Assembly (NCBI RefSeq): GCF_000344785.1 | Contig: NC_020506.1 | Location: forward strand, 1,984,001-2,048,000 | Direction of reading: 5' to 3' | Source of the DNA: Corynebacterium callunae DSM 20147 | Lineage (GTDB): Bacteria; Actinomycetota; Actinomycetes; Mycobacteriales; Mycobacteriaceae | Length of the DNA: 64,000 bases | Part shown: positions 9,387 through 17,878 of the stretch, in pieces | How the letters are laid out: the number at the start of each line of letters is the position of its first letter | Position numbering within the stretch: position 1 is the stretch's first letter | The notes under the pieces: model-generated | What the model was told of the DNA's origin: nothing | Seen by the model: only the letters and a program-made list of their open reading frames with translations | Database searches by the model: none | Position numbers and translations under genes: made by a program

Positions 9387-10466
9387 TTAAGCGTTGCTCT
9401 CGGTGTTTGCACCGTCGCGGGTCTCGGTACGCTCGGAAACGAATGGGCTGGTGGAGGTTGCGTAAGGAGCCTCACCGATGTGCTCAAGAGCCTCAGCGTT
9501 GGTTGCCTGTGGGTTTGCATCGCGGAAGCTGATGTACTCAGCGAAAGAGTCACGATCCACAACGCGAACTTCAAAGTTCATCATAGCGTGGTAGGTGCCA
9601 CACATTTCAGCACAACGGCCAACGAATGCGCCTTCTTCCAAGATTTCAGAAATCTGGAAGGTTCGCTGAGACTGGTTAGCCTCTGGGTGTGGGTAAGCAT
9701 CACGCTTGAATAGGAACTCTGGAACCCAGAAGGAGTGAGCAACGTCAGCGGAAGCGAGGTTGAACTCGATTGGGGTGTTGCTAGGAAGGACGAGAACTGG
9801 AATCTCATCGGTGGTGCCGAGAGTTTCGATTCGGTTGAACTCCAAGTAAGAAACATCGGACTTGGACTTACCGTGAATTGGGTTGTCGCCAGCTGGATCC
9901 TCCTGAGAAGCCTCGGCAGCTGCCTGACGCTCCGCATCGGTGCCCTGGTATTCCTGGTTGTTTGGTGCCAGATCAGCATTGATCTCGGAGTAACCGAACT
10001 TCCAGTTCCACTGGTATGCAGTCACATCGACGGTAACCTCAGGGTTCTTATCCAGGGCGGTAACCTTGTCCTGGGTCTGAACGGTGAAGAAGAACAAAAC
10101 CATGACAATAATAATTGGCACGATTGTTAGTACCAGTTCCAAAGGAACGTTGTACTGCAGCTGCTTAGGGAATTCGCCCTCGCCGCGCTTTTCAGCCTTC
10201 TTTGCGTTCCACGCGAAGATGGCGGTGAGGAAGAGTCCCCACATGATGATGCCGATGATCCAGGCAGCAACCCAGACCCAGGACCAGAAGTTACCCATCT
10301 CGATTGCTTCAGGGGTGATGCCGTCAGGCCATCCCATACGGAGGAATTCTCCTAGCGCACCACCTGGAGGGGCCACTTCACAGCCTGCCATGGCGAGGCC
10401 ACCTAAGCCCAAGACACCGCCAAGCAGGGCCTTGCGCTTTAAACCACGCTTATTTTGCTGTTCCAC
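9387..10466 (-). CDS. ctaC: Cytochrome aa3 oxidase subunit II with CuA site
   Basis: 359 aa. The N-terminal signal ends in a lipobox (LAMAGC, Cys29), so the mature protein is probably lipid-anchored. Two transmembrane helices follow, then the periplasmic cupredoxin domain with the CuA ligands in [12 protein letters not shown]. An insert rich in charged residues between the helices and the CuA core is the actinobacterial feature that contacts QcrC. The GTG start preceded by GGAAGG gives exactly the C. glutamicum length; a longer frame upstream has no support. Confidence 0.96.
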   Translation of the reverse strand: MEQQNKRGLKRKALLGGVLGLGGLAMAGCEVAPPGGALGEFLRMGWPDGITPEAIEMGNFWSWVWVAAWIIGIIMWGLFLTAIFAWNAKKAEKRGEGEFPKQLQYNVPLELVLTIVPIIIVMVLFFFTVQTQDKVTALDKNPEVTVDVTAYQWNWKFGYSEINADLAPNNQEYQGTDAERQAAAEASQEDPAGDNPIHGKSKSDVSYLEFNRIETLGTTDEIPVLVLPSNTPIEFNLASADVAHSFWVPEFLFKRDAYPHPEANQSQRTFQISEILEEGAFVGRCAEMCGTYHAMMNFEVRVVDRDSFAEYISFRDANPQATNAEALEHIGEAPYATSTSPFVSERTETRDGANTESNA

Positions 10467-10986
10467 GTGTGTTCTGCCTTCCTGTCCACACAAAAACCAG
10501 AGACCTTACGGTCATTTCTATCTTCGCAGAATAGCCTATTTGCCAGCCGTTTCCATATCTTGCAATTGGGCATTTATTCTTCTGACACTTAAGTCTAAGC
10601 AGGCAGCAAAGCACGTCTAACTGCGCCGATAGCCAGGAAGTTAATGGTTATAGCGCAATTGACCGGTTAATACATGTTGGCCACGTCACATACCATCATC
10701 CTTTTGATTGCCCTTATAACTCCCCCACCATTACCCCCACAGGCCTTTTATGGTGCATTTATTGCTCTGACGTAGTCTTGCAACGCTTTTTTCAATTGCT
10801 TCACAGGTAAGTTTCTCTCCCCTACTCCGCCTTTTTACGCTGTTTAGGCGAGCCCTTTTTACTCTGTCTCGCAATTCGCCGTATCGTTGAGGTTGTTTTC
10901 ACACCGGGTGTCATTAGGGTCGTAACTTTAAAAGTTCACAGATCCGATTAGAGATACCTTTCACCTATTTCAGGAGGACCTTTCCC
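10467..10986. other. Divergent promoter region of ctaC and ltsA
   Basis: 520 bases separating two divergently read genes. No credible reading frame. The right end carries the ltsA ribosome site CAGGAGG. A GlxR-like palindrome is listed separately. I could not assign -10/-35 boxes with confidence. Confidence 0.5.
10675..10690. promoter_or_regulatory. Candidate GlxR site upstream of ctaC
   Basis: TGTTGGCCACGTCACA keeps 8 of 10 conserved positions of TGTGA-N6-TCACA and lies about 210 bp before the ctaC start. ctaCF is a known GlxR target in C. glutamicum, which raises the prior; the match itself is modest. Confidence 0.3.
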
Positions 10987-12909
10987 ATGTGCGGCCTGCT
11001 CGGCATTTTGACTGCTAACGGAAATGCAGAAGACTTTGTTCCTGCTCTCAAGCGGGCCCTTCCGTGCATGCGTCACCGCGGCCCTGATGATGCAGGTACC
11101 TGGCACGATGTGGATGCTGCTTTCGGCTTTAACCGACTATCTATTATTGACATCGCACATTCCCATCAGCCTTTGCGTTGGGGTCCAGCAGATGAGCCTG
11201 ATCGTTATGCCATGACCTTTAATGGCGAGATCTACAACTATGTTGAGCTTCGCCAAGAGCTAATTGAACTTGGTTATTCCTTTAATACTTCCGGCGATGG
11301 CGAGCCAATTGTGGTGGGCTTCCACCACTGGGGCGAGTCTGTTGTTGAGCACCTTCGCGGTATGTTTGGCATTGCTATTTGGGATACCAAGGAAAAGACT
11401 CTCTTCCTGGCTCGTGATCAATTTGGCATCAAGCCACTGTTCTTTGCCACCACCGAGCAGGGCACGGTATTTTCCTCAGAGAAGAAGACCATCCTAGAGA
11501 TGGCTGCTGAGATGAATCTAGATCTCAGCCTTGATAAGCGCGCAATTGAGCACTATGTAGATTTGCAGTACGTGCCAGAACCTGAGTCACTGCACGCTAA
11601 TATTAGTCGTTTGGAATCCGGTTGTACCGCCACTGTAAAGCCAGGTGGAAATCTGGTTCAAAAGCGCTTCTTCAAACCACGCTTCCCAGTCCAGCCTGTA
11701 GTCAAGGGCAAGGAGCAAGATCTCTTTGATCGTATTGCTAGAGTGCTCGAGGATTCCGTCGAAAAGCACATGCGCGCTGACGTGACTGTCGGCTCGTTCC
11801 TGTCTGGCGGCATCGACTCAACAGCTATCGCGGCGCTTGCAAAGCGCCATAACCCAAATCTTTTGACCTTCACCACTGGTTTTGAGCGTGAGGGCTACTC
11901 CGAGGTTGATGTGGCTGCAGAATCTGCCGCTGCGATTGGTGCGGAGCACATCGTTAAGATTGTTTCCCCTGAGGAATATGCCAATGCCATTCCAAAGATC
12001 ATGTGGTACTTGGATGATCCAGTAGCCGATCCTTCTTTGGTTCCTTTGTACTTTGTGGCAGCCGAGGCACGTAAGCACGTGAAGGTTGTGCTGTCCGGCG
12101 AGGGTGCAGATGAGCTCTTCGGCGGTTACACCATTTATAAGGAGCCTTTGTCCTTGGCACCTTTTGAAAAGATCCCTTCCCCACTGCGTCGTGGTTTGGG
12201 CCAGCTCAGCAAGGTTTTACCAGATGGTATGAAGGGTAAGTCCCTGCTAGAGCGCGGTTCTATGACCATGGAAGAGCGTTATTATGGCAATGCTCGCTCC
12301 TTTAACTTTGAGCAGATGCAGCGCGTTATTCCTTGGGCCAAGCCGGAATGGGATCACCGCGAAGTCACTGCTCCGATTTATGCACAGTCTCGCGGATTTG
12401 ATCCAGTGGCTCGTATGCAGCACCTCGATCTATTCACCTGGATGCGTGGCGATATCTTGGTCAAGGCTGACAAGATTAATATGGCTAATTCCCTTGAGCT
12501 GCGTGTTCCATTCTTGGATAAGGAAGTTTTCAAGGTTGCAGAGACCATTCCTTATGATCTCAAGATTGCCAATGGAACTACCAAGTATGCGCTGCGCAAG
12601 GCTCTAGAGCAGATCGTTCCACCTCACGTTTTGCACCGCAAGAAGTTGGGCTTCCCTGTTCCAATGCGCCACTGGTTGGCAGGCGATGAGCTCTTTGGTT
12701 GGGCACAAGATACCATTCAGGACTCTCAAACTGATGAGATCTTTAATAAGAAGGCTGTTATGGAGATGCTCAACGAGCACCGCGCCGGCACCTCGGATCA
12801 TTCTCGTCGTCTGTGGACCGTACTTGCCTTCATGGTGTGGCACGGCATTTTTGTGGAAAACCGCATCGATCCACAGATTGAAAACCGCGAATACCCAGTC
12901 GAGCTCTAA
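10987..12909 (+). CDS. ltsA: Glutamine-dependent amidotransferase LtsA (AsnB family)
   Basis: 640-aa asparagine synthetase B family enzyme. Residue Cys2 (MCGLLGI) is the N-terminal nucleophile of the class II glutaminase domain; the synthetase domain has the PP-loop SGGIDSTAIA near residue 275 and SGEGADELFGGY. In C. glutamicum LtsA amidates meso-diaminopimelate in peptidoglycan rather than making asparagine, and mutants are lysozyme- and temperature-sensitive. The ATG is preceded by CAGGAGG. Transcribed away from ctaC. The gene contains one copy of the GTCGAAAAGC word. Confidence 0.94.
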   Translation: MCGLLGILTANGNAEDFVPALKRALPCMRHRGPDDAGTWHDVDAAFGFNRLSIIDIAHSHQPLRWGPADEPDRYAMTFNGEIYNYVELRQELIELGYSFNTSGDGEPIVVGFHHWGESVVEHLRGMFGIAIWDTKEKTLFLARDQFGIKPLFFATTEQGTVFSSEKKTILEMAAEMNLDLSLDKRAIEHYVDLQYVPEPESLHANISRLESGCTATVKPGGNLVQKRFFKPRFPVQPVVKGKEQDLFDRIARVLEDSVEKHMRADVTVGSFLSGGIDSTAIAALAKRHNPNLLTFTTGFEREGYSEVDVAAESAAAIGAEHIVKIVSPEEYANAIPKIMWYLDDPVADPSLVPLYFVAAEARKHVKVVLSGEGADELFGGYTIYKEPLSLAPFEKIPSPLRRGLGQLSKVLPDGMKGKSLLERGSMTMEERYYGNARSFNFEQMQRVIPWAKPEWDHREVTAPIYAQSRGFDPVARMQHLDLFTWMRGDILVKADKINMANSLELRVPFLDKEVFKVAETIPYDLKIANGTTKYALRKALEQIVPPHVLHRKKLGFPVPMRHWLAGDELFGWAQDTIQDSQTDEIFNKKAVMEMLNEHRAGTSDHSRRLWTVLAFMVWHGIFVENRIDPQIENREYPVEL

Positions 12910-12940
12910 AAGCTTTAAAAGCTAAGAGTTCAAATTGGAG

Positions 12941-13048
12941 TGGGGACGCCGCCTAAAACCGGGCGTCCCACCCCAAAAAACCTAAGACCCACTAAAAGAA
13001 AATCTGCGCTGTGCCCTCCCCCAAAGGAAGGACACAGCGCAGATTTTT
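12941..13048. terminator. Two stem-loops between converging ltsA and the IscA-like gene
   Basis: The first stem (GGGACGCC/GGCGTCCC, 12942-12970) ends ltsA. The second (AAATCTGCGCTGTGCCCTCC with GGACACAGCGCAGATTT, about 13000-13047) has A's on its left and T's on its right and can stop transcription from both sides. Confidence 0.8.
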
Positions 13049-13068
13049 TAAGTTGTGGAGAGTACTTC

Positions 13069-13413
13069 TTAGTTGAAGGAGTCGCCACAAGCGCAGGAGC
13101 TGCCTGCGTTAGGGTTGTCGATGGTGAAGCCCTGCTGCTCAATGGTGTCAGCAAAATCGATCTGAGCGCCAAGCAGGTAAGGGGTGCTCATCTTGTCTAC
13201 AACAAGACGGATACCGCCAATGTTGTCTTCCTTGTCGCCGTCCAGGGTGCGGTCATCAAAGTAGAGCTGGTAACGCAGGCCAGAGCAGCCACCTGGCTGA
13301 ACGGCGATACGCAGTGCTAGATCATCGCGACCTTCTTGGTCAATGAGAGCTTTAGCCTTGGATGCGGCCGCCTCGGTCAGGATAACGCCGGTGTTGGTTG
13401 ATGGAGCGGTCAT
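13069..13413 (-). CDS. HesB/IscA/ErpA-type iron-sulfur carrier protein
   Basis: 114-aa A-type carrier protein for Fe-S cluster assembly. The three conserved cysteines are in GGCSGL and, near the C-terminus, CACGDSF. The start is the ATG of MTAPSTN, preceded by TAAGGAG; an upstream in-frame extension is not conserved-looking. Same position relative to ctaC and asnB/ltsA as Rv2204c in M. tuberculosis. Likely clients include respiratory Fe-S proteins, but that is inference from the neighbourhood only. Confidence 0.92.
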   Translation of the reverse strand: MTAPSTNTGVILTEAAASKAKALIDQEGRDDLALRIAVQPGGCSGLRYQLYFDDRTLDGDKEDNIGGIRLVVDKMSTPYLLGAQIDFADTIEQQGFTIDNPNAGSSCACGDSFN

Positions 13414-13744
13414 CGCTTTAGTCTCCTTAACTATCGGCCCAATATGGGCCGGAACTTCAATGATGGCTTGCAGTTTACTCCCCGGGGCCTTAAATCCTAG
13501 GAGCCACAGCTCTAAAAGATTCAAGTGCTTGGGAAACAATGTTGATAGTGCCTACCCTACCTAGACTCACATGGTAGGTAAACCTTAGATTTTTTATGAA
13601 ATTTTCCAGACCTTCATTTAAGGGACTCGACTTAGGCTTTCACCTGTGCAAATTCCTCCATTAAAAGGTCTTCTGCACAATTACAACAGCTCGATGGGCA
13701 CCCCTATTCCCGAAATTTAAGGTTTTCCTTGTAGCCTGTTGAGT
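13414..13744. other. Divergent intergenic region
   Basis: 331 bases between the IscA-like gene and the DUF3043 gene. An imperfect inverted repeat CTACCTAG...GGTAGGTAA lies near 13557-13580. No RNA gene or reading frame recognised; it must contain both promoters. Confidence 0.4.
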
Positions 13745-14473
13745 GTGAAACTTCCGTGGGATAAAAATAAGTCAACCGAAGGAGCAGAAAGCGCAGCTAA
13801 TGGCGCGCAAAGCTCCACTCCTAGCTCAACCACTGCGCAAAGCTCAGAGCCTGCTCAGCCTTTACCAAAGGGTTATACCCCTCCAAAGGGTCGCCCAACT
13901 CCCAAGCGCCGTGAAGTTGAGCTGGAGCGTGGCATCGTTGGCCGCCAGTCTCTTGCTCCTACTGAAACTTATGGACAGCAGCGTCAAAAGCGCAAGGAGC
14001 TTAAGGCTTCTATGTCTAAGGAAGAGTACAAGGCTTATAAGCAAAAAGAGCGCGATGCTCGCCTCAAGCGCCAGCGTGAAGCACAGGCTGCGATGGATCG
14101 TGGCGAAGAAGCTTATTTGATGGATCGCGATAAGGGCGAGGTTAAGCGATTTGCCCGCGATTGGGTAGATGCCCGCCGTTTTGTCTCCAACTTCGTGATG
14201 CCAGTTGCCATTGCACTGTTGATCATCATGCTTATTGGTAACTTCTATCCAGAGTTTGCAGCCACTGCATCTATCTTTGCAATGTTGTTGATGGCAGTGT
14301 TCTTTGCGGAGGGTATCGCCACCGGTTTCCGCGTAAACAAGGCTGCTCGTGCGAAGTTCCCAGAGACCACCGAAACTGGCTTTGGCCTGGGCTATTACGC
14401 CTATTCCCGCTCCGTGCAGCCACGTAAGTGGCGCACTCCTCGCGCCCGCGTTGAGGTCGGCGCAGAGGTCTAG
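13745..14473 (+). CDS. DUF3043 family membrane protein
   Basis: 242 aa. A basic, charged cytoplasmic N-terminal half (Ser/Pro-rich to residue 40, then helical KR-rich segment with KASMSKEEYKAYKQKERD) is followed by two close transmembrane helices around residues 150-190 and a short basic tail. Matches the actinobacterial DUF3043 family, function unknown; the M. tuberculosis counterpart by synteny is Rv2206. I use the GTG; an in-frame TTG two codons earlier is possible. Downstream, 18 nt after the stop, begins the inverted GTCGAAAAGC pair. Confidence 0.85.
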   Translation: MKLPWDKNKSTEGAESAANGAQSSTPSSTTAQSSEPAQPLPKGYTPPKGRPTPKRREVELERGIVGRQSLAPTETYGQQRQKRKELKASMSKEEYKAYKQKERDARLKRQREAQAAMDRGEEAYLMDRDKGEVKRFARDWVDARRFVSNFVMPVAIALLIIMLIGNFYPEFAATASIFAMLLMAVFFAEGIATGFRVNKAARAKFPETTETGFGLGYYAYSRSVQPRKWRTPRARVEVGAEV

Positions 14474-14490
14474 CACTGCGAACAGGGCGA

Positions 14491-14514
14491 CGTCGAAAAG
14501 CGTGCTTTTCGACG
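14491..14514. repeat. Perfect inverted repeat made of two GTCGAAAAGC words
   Basis: CGTCGAAAAGC, GT-centred, GCTTTTCGACG: two copies of the recurrent word face each other and form a perfect 12-bp stem with almost no loop. It sits 18 nt behind the DUF3043 stop and 70 nt before cobT. It could act as a transcription terminator or pause, although no T run follows. Confidence 0.8.
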
Positions 14515-14583
14515 CAACCCCGGCAGCCTTTGGCTCGATGGCGCTAGAGTTGAATTCGATTTGATCAACATTGAGGAGTTCCC

Positions 14584-15657
14584 ATGGTTCCAGCTGAGCT
14601 TTTTGCGCGCGTAGATTTTCCCGATCATAAGGTTTTGGTCGCGGCACAAGAATTCCACGGCACTTTAAGCAAGCCGGCGGGATCTTTAGGCGTACTGGAG
14701 AAGCTGGGCGCATTTATTAGTGCTTGCCAGGGACAGGTTCCTCCGCATGCATTAGAGCGTGCGCGCGTGGTGGTTTTTGCTGGTGACCATGGCGTTGCCA
14801 CTAAGGGCGTCTCTGCTTTTTCGCCTTCTCACACTGTGCAAATTGCGGAAAATATTGCAGCTGGTGGCTCTGCCATTAACGTCATTGCGCGCCAGTCAAA
14901 CGCCGGTGTGCGCCTAGTAGATGTGTCATTGGACCATGACGCTTGGGGCGATGAGCGCGTTTCTCGTTCCTGTGGCTCCATCGATGTTGAAGATGCTATG
15001 ACCGAGGAGCAATTGCTGCGTGCCATTGAAATTGGCAAGCGCATTGCTGATCAAGAAATTGATTCCGGTGCCGATATTTTAATCCCCGGTGATATCGGAA
15101 TTGGCAATACCACCACCGCTGCTGCCCTCGTAGGTACTTTCACCCTGGCAGAGCCAGTTGTGGTGGTTGGTCGTGGCACCGGCATTGATGATGAGGCCTG
15201 GAAAATTAAGGTATCCGCGATTCGTGATGCCATGTTCCGCGTGCGCGAGCTACGCCAGGATCCGCTGGCCATTGCACAAAAAATCGCCTCCCCAGACCTG
15301 GTCGCCCTGGCTGCTTTTATTGCCCAGGCCGCCGTACGCCGCACCCCAGTGCTTCTCGACGGGGTGACTGTGACCGCCGCTGCTTTGTTAGCAAATAAAT
15401 TTGCGCCAGGTGCTCGCCGTTGGTTTATTGCAGGCCATCGATCCCCTGAACCTGCTCATGCCATTGCACTTGATGCGCTAGCACTAGATCCCATCTTGGA
15501 TCTCGGCATCAACTTGGGTGAGGCAGCTGGCGGTGCAGCTGCCCTGCCCATTCTCAAAATGGCCGTTGACCTCATGATTGATATGTCCCCTGCCCCTGCA
15601 GCTGCTGAGACTGCTGACCTTGAGGACTCTGAGGCAACTGAAGCCGCTGAGATTTAA
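14584..15657 (+). CDS. cobT: Nicotinate-nucleotide-dimethylbenzimidazole phosphoribosyltransferase
   Basis: 357-aa enzyme activating the lower ligand base for cobamide assembly. Family text: GDHGVATKGVSAFS near the N-terminus, DIGIGNTTTAAAL in the middle, and NLGEAAGGAAALP with the catalytic Glu near the C-terminus. A short acidic Ala/Glu tail (about the last 25 residues) is extra. ATG preceded by GAGGAG. In C. glutamicum I recall cobU before and cobS after it; here the flanking spaces hold neither, so the gene stands alone. Its 3' end overlaps the converging dehydrogenase gene by 4 nt. Confidence 0.93.
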   Translation: MVPAELFARVDFPDHKVLVAAQEFHGTLSKPAGSLGVLEKLGAFISACQGQVPPHALERARVVVFAGDHGVATKGVSAFSPSHTVQIAENIAAGGSAINVIARQSNAGVRLVDVSLDHDAWGDERVSRSCGSIDVEDAMTEEQLLRAIEIGKRIADQEIDSGADILIPGDIGIGNTTTAAALVGTFTLAEPVVVVGRGTGIDDEAWKIKVSAIRDAMFRVRELRQDPLAIAQKIASPDLVALAAFIAQAAVRRTPVLLDGVTVTAAALLANKFAPGARRWFIAGHRSPEPAHAIALDALALDPILDLGINLGEAAGGAAALPILKMAVDLMIDMSPAPAAAETADLEDSEATEAAEI

Positions 15658-16370
15658 ACCTGATCGCGTGGGGTGATGCGAATCTTGTCCACATTCATAT
15701 GCTTGGGCAAATTCGCAATCCACCGCACTGACTCAGCAATATCTTCCGCGCTGAGGTTCAATACATCCTCATAGACGGCGTCTGCCTTATCTTTATCTCC
15801 ACCAAAACGCACCAAGGAAAATTCTTCGGTAGCAACACGGCCAGGCGCAATTTCGGTCACGCGCAAAGGCTGAGTGTGGGTTTCCAAACGCAACACGCGG
15901 TTAAAAGCTGCCACGCCAAATTTTGCTGCGTTATATCCAGCACCACCTACATAGGGGTTTTCACCAGCAACTGAGCCCACGTTGATGATCTGTCCATCAC
16001 GGGCGATAAGACGATCCATAAATGCGCGGGTAACCCTCAAAGTTCCTAGCACGTTGGTGTCATACATCCACTGCCAATCCTCAAGGTTGGCATTGCGAAT
16101 GCTATCGAGGCCTTTAGCGCCACCTGCATTGTTGACCAGCAAGTCCAAATCACCCACGGCAGCTGCAGCAGCGTCAACAGAATCTTGATCAGTTACGTCA
16201 AGTTGAATTGCAGTGCCACCGATTTCTGCTGCCAGCTTTTCCAGTCGGTCCAGGCGACGAGCGGCCACGTAAACATGCCAACCATCTGCAGCTAGGGCGC
16301 GGGCGCTTGCAGCACCGATACCACTTGATGCGCCAGTAACCAATGCAGCCTTTTGTGTGTTCTCACCCAT
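15654..16370 (-). CDS. Short-chain dehydrogenase/reductase, YdfG-like
   Basis: 238-aa classical SDR. NAD(P) motif TGASSGIG near residues 11-18, NNAG, and the catalytic YNAAK. The C-terminal ending HMNVDKIRITPRDQV is like that of the YdfG/serine dehydrogenase group, which oxidises L-serine, L-allo-threonine and related 3-hydroxy acids with NADP; the substrate here is inferred. ATG of MGENTQ chosen because GGAGGA precedes it; the longer frame is unsupported. Confidence 0.86.
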   Translation of the reverse strand: MGENTQKAALVTGASSGIGAASARALAADGWHVYVAARRLDRLEKLAAEIGGTAIQLDVTDQDSVDAAAAAVGDLDLLVNNAGGAKGLDSIRNANLEDWQWMYDTNVLGTLRVTRAFMDRLIARDGQIINVGSVAGENPYVGGAGYNAAKFGVAAFNRVLRLETHTQPLRVTEIAPGRVATEEFSLVRFGGDKDKADAVYEDVLNLSAEDIAESVRWIANLPKHMNVDKIRITPRDQV

Positions 16371-16498
16371 GTGGGTCCTCCTCAGTTCGGTTTTACCTCG
16401 TCCAGGATGCCACCGCTCAAGCATTGCCGACACCCCCGCAGCCCCCGCCTGCTCCCCCACTTGCATTGCTGCGGTGGGGAGGCAAATTTTGACAACAC

Positions 16499-16548
16499 AA
16501 AACCCGCTGAGAAAAGGCCTTTAAACAGGACTTTTTCAGCGGGCTTCA
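16499..16548 (-). terminator. Terminator of ilvE
   Basis: On the minus strand GCCCGCTGAAAAAG ... CTTTTCTCAGCGGGTTTTG forms a stem of about 13 bp with a 15-nt loop and T-rich tail, about 45 nt after the ilvE stop. Confidence 0.7.
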
Positions 16549-16589
16549 GAGATGATCAGCGAGGCTTCAACTCCTCGTGGTTAAAGAAT

Positions 16590-17693
16590 TTAACCAACCA
16601 GGTTGTGCAGCCAATTGTGCTTATCTTCGACGGTGCCGTGCTGGATTCCGGTGAGGGTTTCGCGCAGCTTCATGGTGATCTCGCCAACCTCATTGTTGTT
16701 GACAGTGAATTCTCCATGCTTGGACATTACGGTGCCAACTGGGGTGATGACAGCTGCGGTGCCGCAAGCAAAAGCTTCAATCATCGCACCGGACTTAGCA
16801 TCCTCTTCCCATTCGCTGGTGGAGATGCGGCGTTCTTCAACCTCATAACCCAAATCTGCAGCGACCTGCAGCAGGGAGTCGCGAGTAATACCTGGCAGCA
16901 ATGAGCCGGAAAGTTCAGGGGTTACTAGTTTGACCTTATCGCCATTGCGGTAGATAAAGCCGAGGTTCATTCCACCCATTTCTTCGATGTAGCGGTGTTC
17001 GATGGCGTCAAGCCACACAACCTGATCGCAGCCCTTTTCCGCAGCCTGAGCCTGAGCCAACAGGGAGGCAGCGTAGTTGCCTGCAAACTTTGCAGCACCG
17101 GTACCGCCGGGAGCTGCACGAACATAGTCTTCACTGAGCCATACCGACACTGGCTTAATTCCGCCAGAGAAATATGCTCCAACTGGGGAAGCAATAACGA
17201 TGAACTTATAAGCATTAGCTGGGCTAACACCCAAGGAGACCTCGGTGGAAATCATGAATGGACGCAGGTAGAGGGATGCTTCTCCACCACTTGCAGGTAC
17301 CCAATCTTGATCAACCTCTACAAGCAGCTCCAATGCTTTGATGAAGGTTTCTTGTGGCAATTCCGGCATTGCCATTCGTGCTGCGGAACGCTGCAGGCGC
17401 TCGGCATTTGCTTCTGGGCGGAAGGTCTTGATGGAACCGTCTTCATGGCGGTATGCCTTGATTCCCTCAAAAATTGCTTGTCCATAATGGAATACCGTGG
17501 TGGCAGGGTCCATCGGGAGCGGAGCATAAGGTACTACCTGGGCATCATGCCAGCCTTCAGCTTCTGTCCAGTCGATGGTCACCATATGGTCGGTGAAGAA
17601 CTTACCAAACTTAGGGGCGGTAAGAATTTCCTTCAAGCGATCGGGTGACGTCGGATTTTCGGTACGGGATACTGTGAACTCAATTGACGTCAT
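16590..17693 (-). CDS. ilvE: Branched-chain amino acid aminotransferase
   Basis: 367-aa fold-type IV PLP enzyme, the last step of valine, leucine and isoleucine synthesis and first step of their breakdown. The PLP lysine is Lys202 in AAKFAGNYAASL. Other family text: FHYGQAIFEGIKAYR and EAFACGTAAVITPVG. Start is the ATG of MTSIEF, giving the C. glutamicum length; the upstream extension is rich in Cys and Lys and not conserved. Divergent from the aminopeptidase gene with 185 nt between. Confidence 0.96.
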   Translation of the reverse strand: MTSIEFTVSRTENPTSPDRLKEILTAPKFGKFFTDHMVTIDWTEAEGWHDAQVVPYAPLPMDPATTVFHYGQAIFEGIKAYRHEDGSIKTFRPEANAERLQRSAARMAMPELPQETFIKALELLVEVDQDWVPASGGEASLYLRPFMISTEVSLGVSPANAYKFIVIASPVGAYFSGGIKPVSVWLSEDYVRAAPGGTGAAKFAGNYAASLLAQAQAAEKGCDQVVWLDAIEHRYIEEMGGMNLGFIYRNGDKVKLVTPELSGSLLPGITRDSLLQVAADLGYEVEERRISTSEWEEDAKSGAMIEAFACGTAAVITPVGTVMSKHGEFTVNNNEVGEITMKLRETLTGIQHGTVEDKHNWLHNLVG

Positions 17694-17878
17694 AAAAATT
17701 AAGTTACACCCGCAGCCTTCTGTAATCACTAGCTGGGTGGACTTTTTGGGACAAATTTCAGATTTTGTCTCACGATTTTTCACGATCGCTAGGCTTGGAG
17801 AAAGTTGTTACTAGGAAAAGCCAGTGCCATCCACGCATTGCGCTGTCCCTTACCCATCTAGAAAGGAACGATCAGTTC

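Noticed and set aside
13557-13590. Iron box near the IscA-like gene (GGTAGGTAAACCTTAG)
   Set aside because: The palindrome is short and does not align with the DtxR consensus spacing.
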